64,000 bases of DNA from Gautieria morchelliformis (lineage: Eukaryota > Basidiomycota > Agaricomycetes > Gomphales > Gomphaceae). Made by a program: the position numbers and the translations under genes. Below the pieces are notes generated by a model, which was not told where the DNA came from, made no database searches, and saw only the letters and a list, made by a program, of their open reading frames with translations. Location of the stretch: assembly GCA_015179125.1 (NCBI GenBank), contig WHVA01000067.1:186001-250000 (forward strand), written 5' to 3'. Positions 45,138 through 55,439 of this stretch are shown here, in pieces; within the stretch, counting starts at the first letter, position 1, and each line of letters opens with the position of its first letter.

Positions 45138-46070
45138 TCAGCCTTGTGTATGTAGTACTGCTCCAGGTGAAATTCCTTCAATTTCTGATGGCTCCTCGGC
45201 ATAGCTAGCGAAATCGTTTTGGCTTCGAGCTATGTGTGTTGTCGCTGCTGAATCAGCTAGCCAGTCGGATGCAGATATAGCACTGTATGCTACCTCCTTA
45301 GATACAAACGTGAAGTCTTTTTCTTCTGCCTGTTTAACTGTTTCTTTGTTCCCTGATTTGAACCACTTCGGCACTTGACCTTCCTTGCCACCACCTTTCA
45401 CCCAGCAGTCCTTCACATAATGACCCTTCTTGCTGCAATTTCGGCGCTGGCCCTTCGTTGCTCCTGAGTCATCTTTCCTGGGCCTGTGACGTTGTTGCAC
45501 CTTAAGCGCTTTCTGCCAAGCCGATCCAGCTTTCCGTGCTCGGTCCTCATTGAGGACCTGGGCTATTAAGATATCAGCTGTCGTCCCGGCTCCACTGGCA
45601 TTTACGGCCATAATAAACGCTGACCCAGATTCTGGTAATGATGTCAGTAACATGTTTGAGAACTCGGTGTCACTGATGTAATGTCCCCGCGCATTCAGTT
45701 CCTGTTGAATACCACGGAGCTTGTGTACGTGCTCCTCCATGTTTGTGCCATCTTTGGCAAGCATCCAGAAGAAATCCCTTCGGAGATTTACAATCCCCAC
45801 AGCTCCCTTAGACTCAAATATTGCTTGTAAACTGGTCCATACCGCGAATGCAGACATCGTCTGATTAATGTAAACTAGTTGTTCATCGGCGACTCTGAGG
45901 CAAATCTCTTTTCTAGCTTTTTTATCCTTCTTTCTCCAATCGTCGATTTCCTGCTGCTCAGTCGCAGTGACATTGCCGGCATCTGCCAGTCTCGGTTCCG
46001 TCTCCCTGCCGATAGCCACATCCCATAGATCCAAGTCGTCAAGTATCCACTTGAGCCGCCGGCACCACAC
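45138..46070 (-). mobile_element. Old Copia copy B: gag and protease region
   Basis: UBN2-like gag (MWCRRLKWILDDLDLW...), CSKKGHYVKDC knuckle and the LADSAATTHIA protease-type loop. Almost the same as copy A 5652-6598. Confidence 0.87.
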
Positions 46071-46260
46071 CGCCTAATTATCCCCGTTCAAGGGACCAAT
46101 CTTGTACGTGTGATTGCTACTCGACATTGTTGATCGGTATTGAGTTGGTGGAGTATAGAGTGTAGTTGGAATAAGCTAGGTCTGTAGTAATTTAGTTATG
46201 GCCGGGGCCTATAACCTGTATAATGAAGGAGTTATAATAAAACTGTTATTCTACGATCTA

Positions 46261-46592
46261 CACCTTGAGACCTGCATACATGTTACCCTGCATGGACTCT
46301 TGGGCTGCTGGGTTGATCCCACATGATCTACAGGTAGAACACCCCGCAAATGCATTCTGGTCATAGGAACACCCAAAGGGGGTTGGGTCGGGAAGGTGAT
46401 GGGAACAGTGATGAACCATCACGCCGAGTAAAGGATGTTGATCGTGTTTGATGGCGTGCCTACTGGCCAATGATGCGAGTAGCGAATCGTTGTTCAACAA
46501 ATTCGGCGAAGGGCAAATGGAGTGAACATGGAGGTGGAGTGATGAAAGGGAAAATGGGGTTACTGGATACAAGAAATAAATGAGTCATGACA
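46261..46592 (+). repeat. LTR-B fragment, right arm
   Basis: Inverse copy of 5130-5461, ending ATGACA at 46592. The same fusion to the Copia LTR tail is at 46260/46261. Confidence 0.75.
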
Positions 46593-46914
46593 GATGGCTG
46601 GGGACCCATGGGATAAGCCTGGATGAGCTGGGACCACCGCAAGTGTGGATACCTGTGTTTCACCCAGGGGTTAGGTCAAACACATTAGTAAGGTCAAACA
46701 CATTGGGCCAATAAAACTTGAGATAAGGCAAACTCATTTGGATAAAACTCATTTGGATAAGTAAAACTCATTTGGATAAATCAAACTGTTTTGGATAAGT
46801 GAAACATATCTTCTTGCAATTGAAACTAACACATCAGGGTAGGTGATGTCTCCACACATTTCTCCTATGACTGTGTGCCCTTCATCTGTAGCATGTCCCC
46901 ATGTATGGCCTGTG

Positions 46915-47060
46915 TCCCTTGTTTGTGGTGTGTCCCTTGTTTGTGGTGTGTCCCTTGTTTGTGGTGTGTCCCTTGTTTGTGGTGTGTCCCTTGTTTGTGG
47001 TGTGTCCCTTGGTGTGGTGTGTCCCTTGTTTGTGGTGTGTCCCTTGTTTGTGGTGTGTCC
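46915..47060 (-). repeat. 18 bp minisatellite, right arm, about 8 units
   Basis: CCCTTGTTTGTGGTGTGT units, one shortened to CCCTTGGTGTGGTGTGT. The left arm has six units. Confidence 0.9.
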
Positions 47061-47487
47061 CCGATGTGTAATGTGTCCCTATGTGCAGCGTGTCCCTGTG
47101 TGTAGCCTGCCCTTGTGTGTAGCCTGCCCTTGTGTGTAGCCTGTGTTTCCCAAGTGCATGAGGTAAATCTAACTAAGTGATGCATGGTATAATGGAATAG
47201 ACCGAGAAGGAAATAGACCATGTGCTTAAGCTTGTGCATGATCTGTGTGTAGCCTGTGTTGCCCAAGTGCAGCATGTCACCCAAGTGTAGTGTGTGTAGC
47301 ATGTCCCTTTTCTGTAGCATGTCATCCATACATAGCATATCCCCAAGAGCCTAAAAGTGAAATTATTGTAGGGGCAAGAGAATATAAATAAGTGCCAGAG
47401 GGTGTACTGCAAGCAGAGGCTGTTGTCATCAATTTTTAGCAAAGTCAAGGCAAATTTTCGATATCTGATTTTACAAAACGGTCAAGG

Positions 47488-47738
47488 CCCACTACGTCGC
47501 TCCCCACGTAGACTTACCACCTGTGGCAGGGCCAGTTCATCTTCCCTACCTGGGGGAAGGGGAGATCATACCACTCGGAGACCCACCGATCTCCGAGACA
47601 GGCTTCCTACCATGTCCCATAGGAAAGGCACTGGAGCGACGTACGCAGTGGTACAACGTCTGCCCGCTCGACGATGCACGCTTCGTCGAGCTCCGACTGC
47701 GCGCGAAGGACATACCGCAGTATCTGCGCACACACACG
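47488..47738 (+). mobile_element. Fragment of Gypsy accessory 3' ORF
   Basis: Encodes HVDLPPVAGPVHLPYLGEG through IPQYLRTH, matching the left copy at 4290-4050 and Gypsy-B near 57195-57440. It travelled with the duplicated arm and stops at 47739. Confidence 0.75.
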
Positions 47739-47985
47739 TTCCGTATCTCTATCTACCAGCGACATGAACTTGTACGGTTGCGGTGCTTATTGCAATACAC
47801 TCATGCTTTGATCTCTGGTTGATATCCTGTTACTATGGGAGCCATGACCCGCAACATACGGATCATCATCGTCATACAATTTATTCTATTATATATACGA
47901 CCCTGCGTTTCCCTCCAGAGCCATTTCTAGCATGACATTGCGAATTATTTAAGTGTACCATCATGGGGTTCCTTAGGCCACCATA

Positions 47986-48514
47986 TTAGATGTCTCCCTC
48001 CAACTTGGCCCTATATGCCAACCGCTTGCGTACCGTTCCTTCCTTGGGAAATACCTCAATATGGTGCCGTATCAGTGTCACAAAACTCTCTCGCTCCAAG
48101 TTGCTAGTTGGCAAGTCACCCAGGAAAATCCACAACTGCCTTCCGTACTTCATCTTCCTCCTCATACTCTTCAATAGCCCCGTTTCCAATAGTATACTCA
48201 GATATTCCACCAAGATCCCCTGCGAATTCTGTCCAAGCACGTGTTCGCGCAACTGTGGGTAGAAATTAGAGTAGAACGAAGGACATTGCAGTTCAAAGAG
48301 ATAAATTCCCTCGCTGGATTCATGCAAATGTGATTGTGAGCGTTGACATGCTGTTTGGGTATATCTGGGCCTCCGCATGGCGCAAAAGTGAGTCGAAGGT
48401 TTCACGATCTAGAAAATTCCGCTGGCGCCGTCGTCCAAGAAAGGATGATCGATGATGAAATAGGACACCGTGCAAAGCTAGATGTTGGCAGGGTGCAGGA
48501 GAACTCCCAATCAA
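47986..48514 (-). CDS. Unrecognised ORF fragment
   Basis: No family recognised. 48405-47986 is open for 139 codons and ends with a plausible globular sequence (FYSNFYPQLREHVLG, IFLGDLPTSNLERESFV, HIEVFPKEGTVRKRLAYR). An upstream piece in another frame (48514-48400, NFLDRETFDSLLRHAEAQIYP) also looks protein-like, so the two may be exons, or pieces of a decayed gene. It is transcribed away from NLR copy 2. No element motif was seen, so it may be host. Confidence 0.35.
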
Positions 48515-49297
48515 TGACAGCTGTGATATACCACAGTGCCTGTGCCTCGTGTCATCGAGTACAGTGCCGAATTAGGAGTAGTAGCCCCACCCCCCCTCTA
48601 ACATTGTCATCAACAAGTCGGACCACTTATAAGACATGGAGGACGAGCAGCGCACTGTCCTGCTCCAGCAGGTTGCCGACATACTCATACTCTTAGAACT
48701 TTCCGACGTACCTCATTGTGGCGACTTCACTAGAGATACTTTTGAAGGCGGCTAGAGAGTCGGTGGTCATCCCATCTGTCTGCAGGGCTATAGGCCACAC
48801 GGACAACGAGTTCGGTTGACAATCTATGCATAGGGAAGGTGAAGGAACCTGACAACATTGTAGCCTCCCACGTGGATTTCTCCCCAGTTGTACGACTCGG
48901 TTCTATAGAGTGGGCAGACAGGGTTAGCTATCTCATATCAATGCACAGTGTCAAGGTATCTTTCACCCCAGTCTCCTTGTCGACATCCTCACTCGTGAAT
49001 GTCGTGAACGGTGTCGGTATAAGACGTTGAGGTGAACTGACCTCGAAGCGACTTCTCATTGCGGGAAGCAGCAGTTCGGGTCACTAATCTGCCTTATAGT
49101 GCTGTACGAGAGCTTACAGCGTATTCAGAATTGAAATCTTGAGGTGCGTCGTTCTATTTTTGTTTTTCCTCAGAGGCGCCCAAACGTGACGATCAGACGC
49201 GCGCTTCAACTGGACTGCTGTGAGATGACAGGTCCGAAGTACGCAGTGCTATGCGGTGCCTCTCTCATCCTACCACCCACCTCGAACACTGCAAACA
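48515..49297. other. Region between the unknown ORF and NLR copy 2
   Basis: Minus-strand scraps at about 49030-48780 may be further pieces of the unknown gene. 49200-49297 resembles the upstream side of NLR copy 1 and ends with GCAAACA just before the ATG, so it probably holds the NLR promoter and leader. Confidence 0.4.
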
Positions 49298-52200
49298 ATG
49301 AACAACGTTAGGGGCAACGTTATAGGCACAGTAGCGTAAGTCCACGATCGGTTCTCTAGTGAACCAACTGTTCACTCTCTACCTCGAAGTATTCCTGCAG
49401 CGATCAAAGTCGCAGGAAAGGCTCTTTCGTTTGCGCTTTCTATTGTATGCTGACTCTTAGCAATCGGCCACAGACTTAAAATGCAGCCATCTTCCCAATA
49501 CTACACTGTTCGGCAAACGTCCTAGTCACTGCTTCGTGAAACTCTGCGTCAATAATGATATCCAGACGACTGCATTAGCTGCGAGAGGCAAGACTGCCTC
49601 GTGGAATGAGCCATTCTATTTGTGCGTTGCATTGCGGCGTCTTGTGTCAATGTGGTCTTAAATCTATACACAGCTTCCACTTGAATGGGTCATCTATGTT
49701 GGAAATTGAAGTGTATGGGCATCGTACCTTCGCACGCGATGACTATATAGGCTGTGCGAGGGAAAGGATTGAGTTGCTACTTCCAGAAGGAGCAAGTGGA
49801 GGTCAGTCCTTTTCGCTCATCGACGGAATGCACGTGTAATCATCGAACACAGCAGCGGCTGCTCTCAAACTACAAAAATCAGATGAGGCAGGGAAGATGA
49901 GGTTCAGACTGTCCTAGAGTTCACCATTTCGTCTTTCGCGACGTCCAACCAGGTGCAGGAGGCCGAGTTAAGCGAAGCAGTCAGCGGAACGAAAGTGGTC
50001 GATGAAATGCTCTCTTCGCCGTCCCTAATTGTTGAGGCAGGGGCTGGGGCCGATGTCGCCACTTCCACCCTCAATACTTTCAATACAATGTCGGCGACTT
50101 GGGCTCACCTCGTGGACAATATTAGGCTGTTTACCGATATTGTGGATAAGGCCTCAGAGGTATGGTAGGTTGGTCTTCTCCCAGATCATATTATTGACAC
50201 GGTGCGCCTGATTCTAGGTCCATCCTTATGCGAAAATGGCGTGGTCCATCCTGTCCCTTGCTCACAGGGTACGTCGATGACATACACCAACCGGAGACAT
50301 GGCTGACATCTGGGGTTTTAGAAGATCATTGATCAGATGGACCGGGACGATAGCATCCATGGTCTCGCGAAAATTATTGGCGACACCTATGCATTCGTCC
50401 ATCAGGCAGAGCCGTTGAAGAAAATCCAATCGCACGAGTCAATTATCCTATCTTTGACGCAACAGACGTTAGAGTGTAGCTACTTTATCCGCGCCTATGC
50501 CAAAAATAAGGATTTCTGTATGTTGAACCCAACTGTCAGGCGGCAATAGCTGATGATCTTTGTTCAGGGAGAAGAACCGCGAAAAATCTAGTGTCGGATG
50601 TCGACAGTAAGGTCAAACAATACCAGGAATCTTTCAACAAGCTCAAGTTGGAGTTACAACAACATGTCCTGGTTCACACTGAAATCACTGTACTACGTGT
50701 TCTGGATGTGGTCGGCGACATCTGTGAGTTTTTTCGTCTGAGGCCTTTCCCAAGGCTAATACACCTTACAATCAGCTGGGGCAGTTCTTCTGGTTGACAT
50801 GCCCTACGCACACGGTGTTAAGTTCAATCCTGAAAAAGGATGTCTTCGGGATACTCGGGAGACGGTGATTGCGGAGATCTGGGATTGGATCAACCAGGAT
50901 AGCGAGGACACGCCACGCATATTTTTCTTGAACGACGTTGCGGGTGCCGGCAAGTCTGCCATCGCCCATGAGGTCGCTAAACGACTTAGTAGCATCAAAC
51001 GTCTCGGGTCGTCGTACTTTTTTGACCGCGCTCTTCAGGCACAGCGGTCCCCCGACAATCTCTTTAGCACAATTGCTCATGATCTGGCGGATCTGGATCC
51101 AGAAAGAAAAGCATCATTGCTGAGAGTCGTCGGGGAGCAGAAAGCACTTCGAACCACGCGCGTACCTCGTGAGCAGTTCCAAAGGTTCATTCTGGACCCC
51201 TCCAAGGATCTAACTGCCGTTGGGCCGAGCGTGATCGTAATTGATGCATTGGATGAGAGCGGAGACATGGAATCTCGCCAGGCTCTCTTGTCTGTCCTGG
51301 GCAAGGAAGCAGCACAACTGCCGTCTAATTTCCATCTTCTTATCACTTCCCGCGCCGAAGATGACATCCTGGACGCCCTGCTGGGGAAGACACGTCCTTT
51401 CCAGGTCATTAAAGGATATTGAGCCGAACCCTGCCGATTCTGTCACCCGCTTTGTGGAAACCCAATTACGTCACATTACGGCCCTCGAGCACAAATGGCC
51501 CAACAATGGCTGGTGTCGACGATTATTCGAGAAATCTGAAGGTCACTTTCAATGGGCGTCCACTGCCTGTCGATTCATCAAAGGTGATGGGAAGCGTGGT
51601 CATAATCCTGTTAAGCAACTGGAGGAGGTTTTAGTCAAGAACCTCCGTGGGATGGATAATCTGTATCTCGGTATCCTCAAGCAGATATTCGGGGATGGCA
51701 ATGACTTGACGGACGATGTCAAGTGTCGCTTTCGCTGGGTGATGGGCTGCATGCTGGCTGCCAGAGAACCACTGTCGATGTCTGCCCTGCAGAAGCTGTG
51801 CAATGAAGATGAGGCGGGTACCGAGGTTCAGGATATAGTTAAACCCATGGGCGCTCTGTTGAGCCTTCCCACTCTAGAATCTGACCCAATCAGCCTGCTT
51901 CACACGTCCTTTCGTGACTTCCTGACAGATCGCGACAGGAGTGGACCCTACTACATTGACACATCGTTACACCATGACGGCCTTGCGCTCTCCTCCTTGC
52001 GCGTGATGCAGGATGAGCTTTGTTTCAACATGTGTCAACTTGACACTTCACATCTGCGCAACGACGATGTCGTCGACTTGGAGACACGGATCAAGAAGTA
52101 TATATCCTTACAACTTTCCTACTCTTGCCGTTTTTGGGTGGACCATGTTCGCGCCACCACCTTTACGCCGGGTATGGGTGCAAAGGTCAAGGAGTTCTTC

Positions 52201-53199
52201 GAGACTAAGCTACTCTACTGGCTAGAAGTTTTGAGTTTGACCAAGAAGGTACCTGATGTATCAGCAGCGCTGTCGTCAATAATAGACTGGAGTCAGGTGA
52301 GTGCCCAAGTTGTTATGAGATCCAACGTCTAATGAAAATCAGTATAATGACATTTCAGCATTTGTAACGGATACTCGTCAATTTTTAGCTGCGTTTGGGA
52401 GTGTAATCTCTCACACCCGTTTGCACCGGAAGGGTCGAAAGTATGCGAGACATACCTCTCACAATTTCCACGTCTACTCAGCATTGAGACCGGGAAAGCG
52501 ACGACGTGGCCACCTATTCAAACCATTCTGGTAGGTCATACGCTGTCCATCTTCTCGGTTGCAATCTCGCAGGATGGGAAGCGCATCGCCTCCGGGTCTG
52601 ATGACCAGACGATCCGGGTGTGGAATGTAGACACAGGGGAGGTCATTTCAGCACCATTTGAAGGCCACATCGACATGGTTATGTCGGTGGCGTTCTCGCA
52701 CGACGGCAAGCGCATCGTCTCCGGGTCTTTTGACAAAACGATCCGTGTGTGGAATGCAGACACCGGGGAGGTCATTTCAGCACCATTCGAAGGCCATACC
52801 GAGTGTGTTACTTCGGTGGTGTTCTCGCAGGACGGTAAGCGCATTGTCTCCGGGTCTTATGACAAGACGATCCGTGTGTGGAATGCAGCCACCGCTCAGG
52901 TTATTTCAGCACCATTCGAAGGCCACACCGACTTTGTGTTGTCGGTGGCATTCTCGCAGGATGGCAAGCGCATCGTCTCTGGGTCTGCAGACAAGTCGAT
53001 CGGTGTGTGGAATGCAGACACCGGGGAGGTCATTTCGGCACCATTTCAGGGCCATACCCACATGGTCACGTCGGTGGCGTTCTCGCAGGACGGCAAGCGC
53101 ATCGTCTCAGGGTCTGATGACTGGGCGATCCGCGTGTGGAATGCAGCCACCGGGGAGTTCATTTCAGCACCATTTGGCAGTCAAGCACCTAGTCAGTAG
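49298..53199 (+). pseudogene. C2-NACHT-WD40 NLR-type protein, copy 2
   Basis: Paralogue of 19544-24657 with the same domain order. ATG 49298 (MNNVRGNV) with a GTAAGT donor at 49336. C2-like exons carry FVKLCVNNDIQTTAL (about 49535) and MLEIEVYGHRTFARDDYIG (about 49695). Helical linker exons lie at 49953-50165, a mini-exon at about 50217-50268 (VHPYAKMAWSILSLAH), then 50337 onward and 50591-50730. NACHT starts about 50799, with P-loop DVAGAGKSA (about 50934-50960), Walker B VIVIDALDESG (about 51231) and a winged-helix-like tail to about 52290. A final exon holds five WD40 units and stops at 53197-53199. Odd: one base missing near 51390 relative to copy 1 splits NACHT into two frames; the rest is open. 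It has nine WD units fewer than copy 1. Probably a recent pseudogene, or an assembly slip. Confidence 0.85.
52535..53199 (+). repeat. Five WD40 units of NLR copy 2
   Basis: 43-codon units as in copy 1, but more divergent from each other (SGSDDQ, SGSFDK, SGSYDK, SGSADK, SGSDDW). The last unit lacks the linker and ends FGSQAPSQ. The final one and a half units and everything after them are duplicated at 34562. Confidence 0.9.
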
Positions 53200-54617
53200 C
53201 TGTAACCTTGATTTGTCGAACATGACGAAATCTGCTTATATGCTTTGCACAGCTACGGAGCCTGAGTTTCGAAATGACTCATAGCAAGAAAATGGCTGGT
53301 TACTACACTCACCCTCCGAACTTTTATTCTGGATACCACCCTGGTCACAAGTAGGTTTGTGGCGGCCGGTGAACACTGCCGTCATTGTGAAGGGGTCCAC
53401 AAAGCTTGATTTCAGCCAGTTTGAGCATGGCAGATCATGGACACAATGCAGGGATGCCCCATGATTTTTCCAGGAGAAACACTCATTGACACACAGGTAT
53501 GTGCATATTCCACATTTCTTCAAAATTTCCCAGTTCAGGAAATTGGATGAGAATTTAATGGTTTGTCAGAGTTCTTTGGCTGCAGGAAATCCTTCAAAAT
53601 TTGTAAATTGTCACCTAAAAATCTTCAATAAATGCTCAGGAAACATTGAATCTCCTCTTCCATGAAACTAAATATTTAATAAAATTTCCCCAGTTAGGAA
53701 ATTCTATAGAAACACTGATTTCTACAAAGTTTCCCTGCCAAACCCTCAGGAAACCAATACTTTCATAGAACTTCCAAACTGAGAAAACATTATTAAACAC
53801 TTAGTTTCATAGATGTGGAAATTAAACCTTTCCTGAGAGTTTCTTGAAGATTTTGGGGTGGTAATTTTACAATTTTTGAAGGATTTCCCAAAGTCAAAAA
53901 CTATGACAAAACAATAAATTTTCATCCAATTGCCTGAACTGGGAAATTTTGAAGAAATGTGGAATATCCTCAGGATTTCCAGTAGATTTCCAGAGTCAGG
54001 AAATCAGGAAATTTGGCAGTGTCTTCAGTGGAAGAGTATTTCCATGTGGCCAACATGGAGTACTACAACATGATCCTCAGAGCACTGTTCCTAAGGCAGC
54101 TTGGCATCATCCTGGACTTCTCAAGTTGTTACGACCATGCCGCCTGACCATCTCCGCCACCTCCAGAACACCTCTGCACCACCTCCGACTCTATTCTGCA
54201 TCCTTTGCATCCCATGACCTCTACCCCTGTTCTTCAGTAGCCCTGATCAACTCTATTCATCGGCCTCCGTGCTTGACCCTTAGCACAGCAAGATACCATT
54301 TCTGGACTTCTGTTTGTTCTGCTGTCCATCAGACTTACGCACCCTGTGTTCTTTTGCCATTGTTCTTACTCTACCCTGCACCCCCTTGTAGTCCCCTTGT
54401 TCCACATTAGTTACTTACCCCGTATGTCTATCCGATTCCCGCACTCTCCGGAACTTGCTTAGTATCATACCCTTACTTGTTGTTTCTGCGTTTTGTATAA
54501 AACCCTCTCATGTATGTCTGTTAATCTGCAATCAGATAATCGCCTTCGATACTTGATTTCCTTCGCTCCATCTCCTGTTCTTAGCACAGTGAGTCTAGCA
54601 AGATCTCAGTCTCTCTC
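53017..54617 (+). repeat. Source copy of the 1601 bp duplication
   Basis: Identical by eye to 34562-36162. Here both ends run on into intact context: the NLR gene on the left, and on the right the remainder of LTR-C with its target duplication. Confidence 0.92.
53505..53967. repeat. Foldback element, second copy
   Basis: Same 463 bp hairpin-forming unit as 35050-35512. Gypsy-B sequence begins just to its right. Confidence 0.75.
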
Positions 54618-54930
54618 ATGTATACCTCCATTTCTGCAATCAGATAATCAACTTCGATATGTGAACTCTCTTGCACTGTCTCCTGTTCTTAGCGCAGCGA
54701 GTCTTGCAAGCTCTTTTCTCTCTCTGCCTTCAATACTCTGTCTTCCGCCTCTTCCGACCTTTGTTCTCCGGCCTCCGACTCACGACACTCCTCCTCTTGA
54801 TCTCTGCCTCCTCTGACCTCCAGAACTCAAATCCAAAATACCTAGGACGATAGTTCATCAGGGGCGCAACACATAAGTTGAAGTCACCATCCTTTCCAGA
54901 TCCGATCTCTGGGATTTCCAATACGTAACA
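54127..54930. mobile_element. Solo LTR-C with CAAGT target duplication
   Basis: 804 bp, TGTTACG...CGTAACA, flanked by CAAGT at 54122-54126 and 54931-54935. It interrupts the Gypsy-B protease segment (LDFSS on the left, SPGMIQ on the right). Non-coding. Orientation was not set. Confidence 0.9.
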
Positions 54931-55439
54931 CAAGTCCAGGAATGATCCAAGTGGGGAATGAGATTATCCCCACAGGCAAGGTGTTGTTCAATGACAAAAG
55001 GCCATCGAATGAAAGCCAAGAGCCAAAGGTGAGTGGGATCACCTCAGGGCCAAGGCCCACCCTGGCTCACTGAAGCTGGAGGGTGAGTCGTGTAACGACT
55101 CATCCTCAAGCTCTCCCTACACTTGTAGGGAAAGACACTCTCATCTAATGATGAAAGCACTGGGGAAGAAGGCAGCAGTCCCACGAGCCATAGGACCTAA
55201 TAGACACACAAGGTGCTTAATGGCATCTAAGACCACCATCATTGTCCATGAGGACAATGACATTCCTCACCTGCACAAGGTGTTGATGGAGAGGATCACT
55301 GACCTTGTCAGTGGCATTTGGCTTGAGCTCCCACCCTTCCAGGAGGTCAATCATGAGATCAATCTCATTGATCCCAACATGCATGCAGTATCAATTACCA
55401 AAGTGTCCTGACCATTTTCATGAGGAACTGCCCCAGTAT

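Larger units (their letters stand above)
36695..46260 (-). mobile_element. Old Copia, copy B, split by the young Copia
   Basis: Ty1/Copia fossil. Parts on the minus strand: LTR tail and GGTTATAGGCCCC primer-binding-type site (46260-46200), gag with CSKKGHYVKDC knuckle (46070-45138), integrase (39769-38582), RT and RNase H (38404-37026), purine tract (36908-36918) and 3' LTR (36695-36907). It shares gag-to-integrase with copy A at 5462-7600. The 39898-45134 element inserted between its gag and integrase regions. Incomplete at the 5' LTR, with a few further breaks. Middle-aged. Confidence 0.88.
38881..47738 (-). repeat. Right arm of the inverted duplication
   Basis: Counterpart of 4050-7600 once the young Copia is set aside. 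Beyond it, copy B's Copia continues leftward to its LTR, while copy A does not. The left copy continues in Gypsy-A, while the right copy switches to unrelated sequence at 47739. Confidence 0.85.

Noticed and set aside
46843-47139. Frame encoding VSLVCG repeats
   Set aside because: Read-through of the 18 bp minisatellite, not a gene.
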